From assembly GCA_033961575.1 (NCBI GenBank), contig CM066735.1:85625449-85689448 (forward strand): DNA of 64,000 nucleotides. Direction: 5' to 3'. This DNA comes from Aselliscus stoliczkanus (lineage: Eukaryota; Chordata; Mammalia; Chiroptera; Hipposideridae). Positions 37,013 to 48,139 of the stretch are shown one piece after another. Numbering within the stretch: the first letter of the stretch is position 1; every line of letters starts with the position of its first letter. A model generated the notes under the pieces. It was given only the letters and a program-made list of their open reading frames with translations. It was not told the DNA's origin and searched no databases. The position numbers were made by a program, and so were the translations under genes.

Positions 37013-37659
37013 ATACAAAAGTAAAAAATACCAGTGTTATTGCTGTAGGGCTAGTGTGACATACAGACAAGGGGCCAAATAGGTTTTGTGTCCTTTCCTT
37101 CTGAATTGAACTTAAATATCCAGCCATAGGACGTCTTCATATCTTTCCCTGCAGGCAGGGCCCTCCCTATAGGGCTTACTGCATGGAGAGAAGGGAGAGA
37201 CCCAAGAGAGCTCATGTGGCTGCAATGATACATTCATTCCTTGTCTCACTACTCAGATATGTCACTGTTCCTCTTGTGGGGAGGAGCCAAGAGAAAAATA
37301 CTTCAGGGAGAGTCGATCTTAAATTTTGTGTCAACAGGAATTCAGGATGAGGGAAAAAGTTCTTTTCTTAGTGACTCCATGGTCCATGAAGCCCAGGTTG
37401 GGAAGGATCTCTCTTCTCCCTCATCTCTTCATCCAGCTGCTTAGGACTAAATCTACCCTTTCTCCCTTCAGAAGAGATAAAAGCTTCCATGCAAATTATT
37501 TCACATAAATTGGCTCCTTTGGGGTAGACTTGTGAGTTTGCAAAATTGCCCAGACATTACCAATATTGAACACCAGCTGTGACATAGCCTGTGTTCAAAT
37601 TGAGATGCTTGAGACAAAGGAAATATCACATCAAAGTTTGGACTGCTGTAGATATGGTG
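37013..37659. other. No recognised gene or repeat
   Basis: Non-coding sequence between the MIR and the polypyrimidine array. Confidence 0.4.
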
Positions 37660-37715
<56 letters not shown>

Positions 37716-37750
37716 CCTCCCTCCCTCCCTCCCTCCCTCCCTCTCCTCCT
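37660..37750. repeat. Polypyrimidine tract: (CT)n then (CCCT)n
   Basis: 91 bp of uninterrupted pyrimidine: 26 CT units at 37661-37712 followed by CCTC-type units. The apparent 122-aa and 74-aa open frames across it are repeat artefacts. Confidence 0.97.
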
Positions 37751-38179
37751 GCTCCCCAATCCTTTCCTGTCACTGCTTCTCTGTTATTAGTTGGATATAC
37801 TGACCAAGATTTATTGAAATGCAAACTGTATCCTGAAGCATGTTTAGGTTTAGAAATAGTCAGAAGCAACTTTTATTTGATTTAGGCTTGTTGTAAACTT
37901 CTGCAAAAGAAAAAAGAGCTAGCAAATCGTAGTAACCATCTTGAAACCATTGTTTGAGAGAACAATGATCCAAAGACAAGAACAAAATCCCTACAGAAAA
38001 TTCATTTTCAGTTCCATTATATCAGTTTACAAACTATCAGAATCTGCTTCTCTGGCTCGTTTAATGATGTTCTGCTATGATGTGAACTCGGATAATTCAT
38101 AAGCAGAGGTTTGCATTTCAGATAGGAAAACATAGATTCTTTTTTTTTTTTTTTTTTAATTTTATTTTATTTTTAATTA

Positions 38180-38322
38180 GTTTCAGGTGTACAACACAGT
38201 GCAATAGTTATACATTTTACCCCTCAAAGTGACAACCCCCCCACCCCCAATAGTTTCAGGTGTACAACACAGTGCAATAGTTATACATTTTACCCCCCAA
38301 AGTGACAAACACCCCACCCCCA
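38180..38322 (-). repeat. 72-bp tandem duplication in the L1 3'UTR
   Basis: The unit beginning agtttcaggtgtacaacac occurs at about 38180 and again at about 38252, each ending in a run of C-rich sequence. The two units are nearly identical. The truncated L1 at 27167-27796 shows only one such unit. Confidence 0.9.
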
Positions 38323-38731
38323 ATACACCCCCCCACCCCACCCCATATCATACATATCTATTACTCTTCCTCTGACTCTCTTCCACAGTATAATCCACAT
38401 CCCGTGACTATCTATATATATTCAATTACAGTAGGTATACCACCTCCACTTTAGTAATACAGTGCAGTGATCAAACCTCTACTCCATCCATGAAATGGTC
38501 TCCCTAACAAGACCTATGATCATCTGACATTCCACAGAATATTTACAACATTATTAATTATATTCCCCAAACTGTCTTTCCTATCCCAGTAGCAATATTG
38601 TAGTTGCCTATTTTTGCTGTCTAATCCCTTCCCTTCTCCCTCATTCCCATTCCTCTCCAAATTAGCAACCCTGATTTTTCCTCTATATCTATGAGACAGT
38701 TTCTGTTTACTTTGCTCATTCATACAGTTTT

Positions 38732-41700
38732 TCATATTCCACATATAAGTGAGATCATATGGTATTTGTCCTTCTCTGACTGACTTATTTCACTCAACAT
38801 TATAGTCTCTAGGTCCATCCATATCATTGCAAATGGCACGATTTCATTCTTCTTTATAGCGGAGTAATACTCCATTGTATAAATATACCACAGTTTCTTA
38901 ATCCAGTCATCTACTGATGGGCATTTTGGTTGTTTCCAAGTCTTAGCTATTGTAAATTGTGCTGCTATGAACATCGGGGTGCATAACTTTTTTGAATAAG
39001 TGTCTTGGTTTTTTCAGGATAAATACCTAGGAGTGGAATTGCTGGGTCAAAAGGTAGCTCTATTTCCAGTTCTTTGAGATACCTCCATACTGACTTCCAT
39101 AGTGGCTGCACCAATCTGCAGTCCCACCAACAGTGCAGCAGGGTCCCCTTTTCCCCACAGCCCCGCCAGCACTTGTTGTTTGTTGATTTGTTGATGATAG
39201 CCATTCTGACTGGAGTGAGGTGGTATCTCATGGTGGTTTTTATTTGCATTTCCCTAATGACCAGTGAGGTTGAACTTTGTTTCATATGCCTGTTGGCCAT
39301 CTGTATGTCCTCTTTAGAGAAATGTCTCTTCATAGCTTCTGCCCATTTTTTAATTGGGTTGTTTGTTTTTTTGGTGTTGAGTTTCATGAGTGTTTTATAA
39401 ATTTTGGATATTAACCCCTTATCAGATATATCGTTGGCAAATATATTCTCCCATTCAGTAGGCTTCCTTTTAGTTTTATTAATGGTTTCCTTTGTTGTGA
39501 AAAAACTTTTAAGTCTGATATAATCACATATGTTCATTTTTCTTTTACTTCCCTTGCCCGTAGGGATGTATCAGTAAAAATATTGCTCCGGTAATGTCTG
39601 CAAATGTACTCCCTATATTTTCATTTAGGATTTTTATGGTTTCAGGTCTTACATTTAAGTCTTTAATCCATTTTGAATTTGTTCTTGTATAAGGCGTAAG
39701 GAGATGATCCAGTTTCATTTTTTTGCATGTGTCAGTCCAATTTTCCCAGCACCATTTATTGAATAGACTATCTTTACTCCAGTGTAAATTCTTGCTTCCC
39801 TTTGTCATAGATTAACTGTCCGTAAATGCTTGGATTTATTTCTGGGCTCTCTGTTCTGTTCCACTGATCGATGTGCCTGTTTTTATGCCAATACCAAACT
39901 GTCTTGATTACTGTGGCCTTGTAGTAGGTTTTGATGTCTGGTAGCGTTGATCCCCCCAACTTTGTTTTTATTCCTCAGAATTGCCGAGGCTATTCTGGGT
40001 CTTTTATGATTCCATATAAACTTTAGGATTATATTTTCTATTTCTGTGAAAAATGCCCTTGGTAGTTTGATAGGAATTGCATTGAATCTATATATTGCTT
40101 TAAGGCAGTATGGACATTTTAACTATATTAATTCTTCCTATCCATGAGCATGGTAGGTGTTTCCATTTATTTGTATCTTCTATGATTTCTTTCTTCAATG
40201 TCTTATAATTTTCTGAGTACAGATCTTTCACTTCTTTGGTTAAATTTATTCCTAGGTATTTTATAGTTCTTGACGCAATTGTAAATGGGACAGTTTTCTT
40301 AATTTCTCTTTCCATTAGTTTATTATTGGTATATGCAAATGCCACCGATTTCTGAACATTGATTTTATATCCTGCTACTTTACTGAATTCGCCTATCAGT
40401 TCCAATAGTTTTTTGATGGAGTCTTTGGGGTTCTCTATATACAGTATCATGTCATCTGCATATAGTGACAATTTTACTTCTTCCTTGCCAATTTGGATGC
40501 CTTTTATTTATTTTTGTTGTCTGATTGCTGTGGCTAGAACTTCCAGCACTATGTTGAATAAAAGAGGAGAAAGTGGACAGCCTTGTCTTGTTCCTGATCT
40601 TAAGGGGAATGGTTTTAGCTTTTCCCCATTGAGTATGATGTTAGCTGTAGGTTTATCATATATGGCTTTTATTATGTTGAGATATGATCCCTGTATTCCC
40701 ACTTTGCTAAGGGTTTTTAACATAAATGGCTGTTGGATTTTGTCAAATGCTTTTTCTGCATCTATTGAAATGACCATGTGATCTTTATCCTTCATTTTGT
40801 TGATGTGGTGTATCACATTAATTGATTTACGGATGTTGAACCAGCCTTGCGCACTAGGGATGAATCCCACTTGATCATGATGTATGATCTTCTTAATATA
40901 TTGCTGAATTCTGTTTGCTAATATTTTATTGAGAATTTTTGCATCTATATTCATCAGGAGATTGGCCTGTAGTTTTCCTTTTTGTGATGTCTTTATCTGG
41001 TTTTGGAATCAGGGTGATAGAGGCTTCATAAAAAGAGTTTGGGAGCCTTCCCTCCTTCTGGATTTTTGGAATAGTTTGAGAAGAATAGGTGATAGTTCTT
41101 TTTGAATGTTTGATAAAATTCACTTGTGAAGCCGTCTGGTCCAGGGCTTTGTTTTTTGGGAGCTTGTCAATTACTGATTCAATTTCCTTGGTAGTAATCA
41201 GGGTATTTAGATTTTCTGTTTCTTCTGGCGTTAGCTTTGGAAGGTTGTATGCTTCTAGAAAATTATCCATTTCATCCAGATTGTCAAATTTGTTGGCATA
41301 TAGTTGCTCATAGTAATTTCTTAGAATTTTTTGTATTTCTGTGATGTCTGTAGTCATTTCCCCCTCTTTCATTCCTGATTTTGCTAATTTGAGTCCTCTC
41401 TCTTTTTTTTTTGATGAGCCTGGCTAGAGGTTTGTCAATTTTGTTTATCTTCTCAAGAAACCAGCTCTTGGTTTCATTGATCTTTTGAATTGTTTTTCTG
41501 TTCTCTATATTGTTTATTTCTGCTCTGGTCTTTATTATCTCCTTTCTTGTACTCCCCTTGGGCCTCTTTTGCTGTTCTTTTTCCAGTTCCCTTAGGTGTA
41601 AGGATAACCTGTTGACTTGAGATTTTTCTTCCTTCTTTAGGTAGGCCTGCACTGCTATAAACTTCCCTCTTAGGACTGCTTTCACAGCATCCCAGAGATT

Positions 41701-42549
41701 TTGGGTCGTGATGTTTTCATTTTCGTTTGTCTCGAGGTATCTTTTGATTTCCTCCTTGATCTCATTTGTGACCCACTCACTATTTAATAGCATATTGTTT
41801 AGCCTCCATTTATTTGTCAGCTTCCCGGATTTCTTCTTATAATTGATTTCTAGTTTCATAGCATTGTGGTCAGAGAATACAGTTGAAATGATTTCAATCT
41901 TCTTAAATTTATTGAGACTTGTTTTGTGACCTAACATGTGGTCTATCTTAGAAAATGTTCCATGTGCACTTGAAAAGAACGTATATTCTGTAGCTTTGGG
42001 ATGAAATGCTCTGAAAATGTCTGTTAAATCCAGCTGGTCTAATGTGTCATTTAAGGTTGCTGTTTCCACATTGATTTTCTGTCTGGAGGATCTGTCCATT
42101 AGTGACAGCGGGGTGTTGAAGTCCCCTACTATGATAGTGTTACTGTTGATCTCTGTCTTTATGTCTGACAATATCTGTTTTATATATTTAGGGGCTCCTA
42201 TGTTAGGTGCATAGATGTTTACTAGAGTTATGTCCTCTTGTTGGATCGATCCCTTCATTACTATGAAGTGTCCTTCTTTGTCCTTTGTTATATTCTTCAA
42301 TTTAAAGTCCATTTTATCTGATATAAGTATCGCTACTCCAGCTTTTTTCAGTACCATTTGCATGAAATATTTTACTCCATCCCTTTACTTTCAGCCTGAA
42401 TGAGTCTTTGGATCTGAGGTGAGTCTCTTGGATACAGCATATACTGGGGTCTTGCTTTCTTATCCATTCAGCCACCCTATGTCTTTTATTGGAGCATTTA
42501 ATCCATTTACATTTAATGTGATTATTGATAGGTGTGTATTTATTGCCAT
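38732..42549 (-). pseudogene. L1 ORF2 (endonuclease-reverse transcriptase), broken
   Basis: ORF2p nicks target DNA and reverse-transcribes L1 RNA. The full span equals about 1272 codons, close to the usual 1275. Visible motifs, N to C: an APE-type endonuclease with QETHL (~42425), YAPN, GDFN (~42130) and SDHN (~41870); reverse transcriptase with DAEKAFD and [12 protein letters not shown] (~40590), then YADD (~40455); and a C-terminal Cys-rich [14 protein letters not shown] (~39140). The coding sequence is split among at least six frames: shifts near 42490, 42352, 41370, 40960, 40105, 39800, 39560 and 38974, plus an in-frame TAA at 40508-40510 just before YADD. Catalytic residues remain, but no intact protein can be made. 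The start is ATG at 42549, 44 bp after the ORF1 stop. It ends with the family-typical LICGI. Confidence 0.92.
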
Positions 42550-42593
42550 TTTCTTATTTGTGTTCGTAGTCTTTCATAGGTTGTTTTTCTCTT

Positions 42594-43472
42594 CTACTTA
42601 AAGAAGCCCTTTAGCATTTCCTGCAAAGCTGGCTTGGTGGTAATGAATTCCCTTAACTTATTTTTTTCTGCAAAGCTCCTTATCTCGCCTTCGATTTTAA
42701 ATGATAACCTTGCTGGATACAGCAATCTTGGTTGTAGGCCTTTATTTTTCATCACTTTGAAAACCTCCTGCCACTCTCTTTCTGGCCTGCAAAGTTTCTG
42801 TAGAAAAGTCAGCTGATAATCTTATGGGGGTACCCTTGTAAGTAACTTGCTGCCTTTCCCTTGCTGCTTTAAGGATTCTGTCTTTGTCCTTAACCCTTGC
42901 CATTTTCACTATAATGTGTCTTGGAGTGGGCCTGTTTGGAATCATCCTGTTTGGAACTCTCTGCACTTCCTGGGCTTGTATTTCAATGTCCTTTGCCAGG
43001 TTAGGGAAGTTTTCAGACATTATTACTTCAAATATATTCTCAATCCCTTGCTCCCTCTCTTCTCCTTCTGGTACTCCAATGACCCGTGGGTTATTGCGTC
43101 TGATGTTGTCCCCCAGCTCTCTTAAACTATTTTCCATGTTTTTCATTCTTTTTTCTTTTTGTTGTACCGCATGGGTGATCTCTGCTATTTTGTCTTCTAA
43201 GTCACTGATTCGATTTTCTGCTTCATCCAGTCTGCTAGTGATTCCATCAAGTTTGTTATTTAATTCAGTAATTGTGTTCTTAAGTTCTAGCTGGTTGCTT
43301 TTCATGATTTCTCTATCCTTCTTTATATTTTCATTAATTTCTTGAACATTCTAATAATCAGTGTTCTGAACTCTGTCTCCGATAGGTTGGTTACCTCTAT
43401 TTCCTCTATTTCCACTGATTCAGGAAGTTTCTTCTGTTCTTTTATTTGTGTTATGTTTCTTTGTCTCCCCAT
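42594..43472 (-). pseudogene. L1 ORF1 (RNA-binding chaperone), broken
   Basis: ORF1p is the trimeric coiled-coil RNA-binding protein that packages L1 RNA. The ATG at 43472 opens MGRQRNITQIKEQKK..., and about 49 codons later the frame ends at TAA. The main open part (43305-42742, 187 codons) holds the heptad coiled coil (LDEAENRISDLEDKI), the RRM-like region (RRNNPRVIGVPEGEE, NIFEVIMSENFPNL) and the C-terminal domain start (PRHIIVKMARVKDKDRIL, YKGTPIRLSADFS). A second shift near 42790 moves the last ~60 codons to another frame. The two 1-nt shifts look like post-insertion decay. Span ~292 codons, close to family length. Confidence 0.9.
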
Positions 43473-45553
43473 TCTGGCTTACTCTTGTGTTTGCTTCAAT
43501 ATAACAGATAGATCCCCCAGATTTCTCAGTCTTTTCTGGGTAAACTTATATGGTGTGTGTCCTTTATATTTGAATTACTCAGTCTCCTATTCTCTTGTGC
43601 TTGTATCTGAGGTGTTCCTTGTGTCGCGTCCTCACTTGTTGAAGTTTTAGTTTTGATTACTTTTGGTTTGTCAGTAGGGGGATTGACTCCCAGATTGATT
43701 AGCTGTGAGGATCAGCAGCTTCTGCAGTTTATGAGCTGCTGTGAGAGGATTGACCCCTCTGATGAAACTTGGACCCTATGGGTCTTAGTACCTGTAGTAA
43801 CTTCTTTTTGGGTGTGACTTTGTATGTCAAACCCAGAAATGCTCTGGTTTTATCTAAAGTTGGCCTCCGGGTATGATGATTCTTGTGTCTGTTTGTTTGG
43901 ACCCACTGCTGCAGGGTGATTTTAGAGCATAACAGATCAACAAGAACAACCTCCGCAGCCACCAAAGGAAACCAAATGCTCGCACAATTAAAAACAACCA
44001 ACCATCAAACTACAGTCAACTTGTACAGAAATATCAATCATACTAATGAAGAAACCAAACAGAAACAAAACAAAAACCACATACTCAATAATAACAGAAG
44101 AGGAAACAAAATAAAATACAATATCATAAAATAATAAATATAATAAACATGAGAAACATTTTATCTAGACATAAAAAATAAAAAATAAAAATAAACTAAA
44201 ATAATAAAAAAAGTAAGAAAAATTTAAAAAAATAAAATTTGCAGAAAAAAGGAAAAGAGGAAAAGTATAGCAGTGAGAAGAATGAATAAAATAAGAGAGA
44301 AAGTGAGGGTGGGGAAAAAAGAAAAAAGAAAAGAAAGAAAAAGAAAAAGAAAAAGAAAAAAAAATATATATATATTTGTCTACACACCCATATATATGGA
44401 CATATATTCACCTATATACCCCTATATATATATGCCTATATTAATAACTACTATATGATTATAATGAAATAGAAATAAAACCAAAAACAACCAAGATAAG
44501 CAGCCAATAAAGGGAAAACAAAACAGAATAAAACCAAACAAACCAAAAATACCCGTGCTGGTCTAGGCTAAAGTCCACCAAGCTCTCTTCAGATTGTCTG
44601 CTGTACAAAAATTCCTGTGCGTCTTGTGGGAACAGTAGGCCACCTGATGCCTAGCGTGATCCTGGCACTGCAGGTTTGCTGTACTTGGAGTGTGGTTGTG
44701 ACGTGTGATTGGTGGTTTTTACAAAGTCACTGCCTTTTTGCTTTTGCCTGTCCCAAGGCAGGCTGCACCCCCAAAGGCTCAATGAGTGTCTCTGGGCACC
44801 CTTTTGCTGACAGCCGTGGAGAATTAAAGAATTCCTCACTACCAAAAGCCTGCTGCTAAGAATCTGTTAATTAGTGCCTCAGCAGATGAACCTGCCCTGC
44901 CTCCCAAGCCTTGCCGAAAGGTGGGGGCGGTGGGTAGTCTCACTCTGCTGCCTTTACTGGGTGGAAATTCTCAACCCCCTGCAGGTAAGGATATCTTCCT
45001 AGTCTGCCCCTATTGCTCCCTTCAGGAGTCAGTTTAAGACTGTCTTGGCGGTGGACAAAGTTTGTGGGAGTGGGTGAGTTATTGGGTTGTTTTTTTTTTT
45101 GCTTTCTGTTCAAGAGTAGAAAAAGGGAAAAAAAATAAAAAACATAAAAATAAACAAAGCCACAGTTCCAACACTGTTTCAAGCTAAGGCCTTTGCCTCT
45201 TATGCTCCAGCGGAGTTCCTGCTGCTCTCCCAAAGGGTCTGCCAGGATTTAGGGAATTGCGCGCACCCTACCGTGTGGCCAAGATCCCCGCTCCGCGTCT
45301 CTCGGGGACCTGCGTCTCCACCCGGCGCACTGCTTGTCCGAGCGAGTCCTCTTTTTCCCCTGCTCCCGGGTTCCAGGCTTCTGCCTCGGAGCCGGCGCGC
45401 CCACGCCGTTCTCCTGCTGCGCTCCTGGAGGGACTGCCGCCGGGGTTCAGGAGACTGCGCGTACCTTTCCACGCGGCTCCGATCCCCGCTCCGTCTCTCC
45501 GGGACCTGCGTCTCCGCCCAGCGCGCGCTGCTTCTCCGCGGGCGAGTCCTCTC
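43473..45553 (-). promoter_or_regulatory. L1 5'UTR / internal promoter region
   Basis: A 2.08-kb 5'UTR precedes ORF1. Its outer ~360 bp (45190-45553) is GC- and CpG-rich and built of tandem monomers. Its middle (about 43930-44560) is very A-rich on the plus strand (T-rich in the sense strand), with a TA run near 44363-44380. By L1 precedent, the CpG-rich outer part would carry the internal promoter. No transcription start can be fixed from sequence. Confidence 0.75.
45190..45552 (-). repeat. Two tandem ~200-bp GC-rich monomers in the L1 5'UTR
   Basis: The block gcgagtcctct recurs at 45342-45352 and 45542-45552. 'gggacctgcgtctcc' occurs at 45305 and 45501, 'gatccccgctccg' at 45283 and 45481, and 'gttc(tc)ctgctgc' at 45215 and 45418. 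The spacing is about 196-203 bp. The outer monomer is more CpG-rich; the inner one is more diverged and 3'-truncated. Confidence 0.9.
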
Positions 45554-45892
45554 AACATAGATTCTTGTAATAAAACAGTGTGGTCCTTATTCCTTTACAT
45601 CAGATGAAAACTATAGCTTATGTGCAGAAGAACCAAAACTGTTGGTTTTTTTTTTTTTTCATTTAGACTGTTGATTATTTGGCTAAGTGAAAACTTGAAG
45701 AAAAAAAAAGTTTACTAGAGGGTAAATTTTATTTTAAAAACCACACAATTTACTATACATTATCTAGAAAGCAGAAAGAGTTTTTATATCCAAGGTTATT
45801 GTTTTACTGTCCCATTTTAATTCTAGCTGAATCCTTTCTTGCAGGGAATGTCATAGCTCAGGCTTCGTATTTACCCTTCTCAAGGATGGTGG

Positions 45893-46268
45893 CTGTGGTA
45901 GACTGAGTATGCGTTCCCCCAAAATGCATATGTTGGAAGCCCTAACCTCAAACTGCATTTGGAGTAAGAGAGTAATTTATGTTACACAAGATGACAAGAG
46001 TAGGGTCCTGATCCAATAAGATTAGGGTCTTTAGAAGAAGGGACACCAGCTCTCTCTCTATCTCTCCTTGCAGGCACAAGGAATAGGTCATGTTAGAACA
46101 CAGTGAGAAGCTGACAATCTAAGCCAGGAAGAGAGTCCTCATCAGAAGCCAACCCTGCTGCCATCTTGATCTTGGACTTTGAGCCTCCAGAATGGTGAGG
46201 AAATAAGATTCTGTGTTTAAGCCACCTAGTCTGTGGTATTTTGTTGTGGCAGCCTGAGCAGACTAAGA
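45893..46268 (+). mobile_element. MaLR (MLT1/MST-type) LTR
   Basis: MLT1-type order from 'tagactgagtatgcgttcccccaaaatgcatatgttggaagcccta' through 'gatccaataagattagggtc', 'gaagaagggacaccag', 'accctgctgccatcttgatcttggacttt' to 'taagccacctagtctgtggtattttgttgtggcagcctgagcagactaag'. It is near full length with LTR-style ends and no internal region, so solo. Confidence 0.85.
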
Positions 46269-46369
46269 AAATTAGCTAAGGCTTTTTTTCCTCAGTATTT
46301 TTTCTGTGGTCTCTATTGCAAGCTTTGCTCTTCAGCCGCCTTTGTGACATGTGTCTTTTCTGGGCAGAA

Positions 46370-46602
46370 GCTTTAAAAGCAAGTGCCCAATGTAACATCT
46401 TCTCTGTGCCCTGACGGGACGACTGTGGAGGCGCCTGTTGAGCTAGAGGTTATGTCTGCCTTGGGTTCTTAGTGACCAGGTGAGCAGAGCTTCCCGCACG
46501 TTGGATGTGAGACAGATTGAAATAGATGTTTGCTGCGTCAAGCCACTGAGTGTTGGGATACCTATTCCTACAGCATCATATAGCCTGTTCTGACTGGTAC
46601 AC
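46370..46602 (+). mobile_element. MaLR-like LTR 3' relic
   Basis: 'gccttgggttcttagtgacc' and 'aagccactgagtgttgggatacctattcctacagcatcatatagcc' plus 'ctgactggtacac' give a degenerate MLT1-type terminus. Confidence 0.5.
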
Positions 46603-47365
46603 TGTCTCAGTGATGTCACTGCAGAACACAGATAGCAAAGAAGTTAATTCCTGGCTTTCAGTTTCAAGAGCCTAAGGCCCAGGGCCACAAAGTACACATT
46701 TGAAAGAACAAATGGAGATCCAAGCTATTTGCTAGAAAAATAATGATTCCCTGAACTTGAGAAAAAAAAAACAACTATGGAGAACTGTGGGGAGAGCAAA
46801 GAGCTTAGATCACAATGTATCCTTGAGTCGTCTTCCCTGTCTGTCTCTGTAAGGGGGGAAGTTTCTCTAAAACCCCAGAGAGGCTGGCAGATTCAAGAGC
46901 CGAAGTGATTTGTGTCAATCTCTAGAAAAACCCTGCACCCAGCTCAACGAGAAGCAGATAAGGTCTTCAAGCTGGGTCTAGATCTGAGTCACTTCACATA
47001 GTTCTTACCCACTCTGCGACACGAGGGAAGAGACCCACAGGCCCAGTACAGACCTGGAAATAGAAGACTTGGAGGCAGAGGCCTGGCTGGCCCGAAAAGG
47101 CCTTCTTTTCGGGAATGGGGGAGAGAGAAATGTCTCTCGCTCGTGGCTCTGAGACCCGTTGAACATAGGCGGCCACTCTGGGTCTGGCCCCGCCTACCTA
47201 CCAACCACACCCCCATCATTTGCCTTTCCGTGCCTCTTTTCAGCCTATTCAATTACTTACGCCTCCCAAAATCTGTGCAGCTCTTCCCGGTCTTTGAGCA
47301 TTTGCATTTGCCCTCTCTTCCCATTTCTTGTTAGTTTGAAAACCATTGCTTCATCTTTTTGAGAT
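46603..47365. other. No recognised gene
   Basis: Non-coding sequence. The frames at 46989-47252 and 47143-47362 lack domains. Confidence 0.4.
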
Positions 47366-47369
47366 TCAC

Positions 47370-47460
47370 TTGACTTATCTCCTCCTCTGGGAAACACTTC
47401 CTATTTCATCGATGTCATTAATCATTCTTTCTTTGTGCTACCAATGTACCTAAGACTTAC
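47370..47460 (+). repeat. L2 LINE 3'-region fragment
   Basis: 'ttatctcctcctctgggaaacacttcctatttcat' and 'tctttgtgctaccaatgtacc' resemble the L2 segment that lies upstream of the one at 48140. They may belong to one L2 split by the relic at about 47520-48135. Confidence 0.45.
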
Positions 47461-47519
47461 CTCTACTCAACAAATTCAGTGCAGTTTTCTGAAATAACTA
47501 TGGATCAGCACAGAGTAAA

Positions 47520-48135
47520 GACCGGTGAACAAAGCAAATAGGCTTCTCCTTCAAGGGTCCCCATTGCAGTGAGCACTGCACGAAATAAATCACCACAGAC
47601 CTCTCCAGCCACAGCAGCCGTCTTTTTTCTCGTGGCTTCTGAGGGTCGGGCATTCAGGAAGGCTGCAGCTGGGTGCTTCTAGGTTAGGGTCCTCGTGGAG
47701 TTAGTTAGATGGTGGCTGCAGCTGGAAGAGCAAGGGCGGCAGCTGTTGTGGCATCTGTCAGCTGGCCAAGCAGCTGCCTCTTTTAATGTGGCTTCAGAGC
47801 CTCTCCTTGTGGTCTCTCTGCATGCGCCAGTTTGGCATTCCTCAGTGCGATGCCCTTAGGGCTGCAGTCAGAGTGCTTACAGGACAGCTTAAGGCTTCAC
47901 GAGGTTGTATTCCAGAAGGCAATCCCAGGTTACACTGCCTTTTAGGACTTAGCCTGAAAAGTCACACGGGGTCACTTTTGCTGTATTCTTTTGGCTAGAA
48001 GTTAGTCACCAGCCTGCCTAGATTTAAGTGCAGGGGAATTAGGCTTTACTGCTTGTTGGGGGAGTGCAGGGTTCTAGAAGAGCATGTGAGATGGAGATGT
48101 TGTTATAGCCGTCTCTGGCAAACATAATCTGCCAC
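47520..48135 (+). mobile_element. Ancient LTR-like relic (family not assigned)
   Basis: 'tcgtggcttctgagggtcggg', 'ggctgcagctgggtgcttctaggttagggtcctcg', 'gtggctgcagctgg' and 'agtcacacggggtcacttttgctgtattcttttggctagaagttagtcacc' resemble the relic class at 19139-19525. Edges are approximate. Confidence 0.4.
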
Positions 48136-48139
48136 AGTT

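Larger units (their letters stand above)
38142..45553 (-). mobile_element. Full-length L1 LINE retrotransposon (7.4 kb), decayed
   Basis: A complete minus-strand L1 is bounded by a perfect 13-bp target-site duplication, aacatagattctt, at 38129-38141 and 45554-45566. The order on the minus strand is a GC-rich then AT-rich 5'UTR (45553 down to 43473), ORF1 (43472-42594), a 44-bp spacer, ORF2 (42549-38732), a 3'UTR with C-rich/G-rich tracts, and poly(A) (poly(T) at 38142-38157). Its 3' terminus matches the truncated copy at 27167-27796. Both ORFs carry frameshifts and ORF2 also has a stop, so the copy is not autonomous. Confidence 0.96.

Noticed and set aside
40359..40781. Plus-strand 140-codon open frame
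   Set aside because: Antisense shadow of the L1 reverse-transcriptase region, with no domain of its own.
42884..43345. Plus-strand 153-codon open frame
   Set aside because: It lies entirely antisense to the L1 ORF1 coding region and reflects codon bias of that gene.
45257..45607. Overlapping GC-rich frames on both strands, resembling a CpG-island first exon
   Set aside because: The sequence is the monomeric L1 5'UTR and ends exactly at the L1 target duplication, so a host promoter or exon is not needed to explain it.
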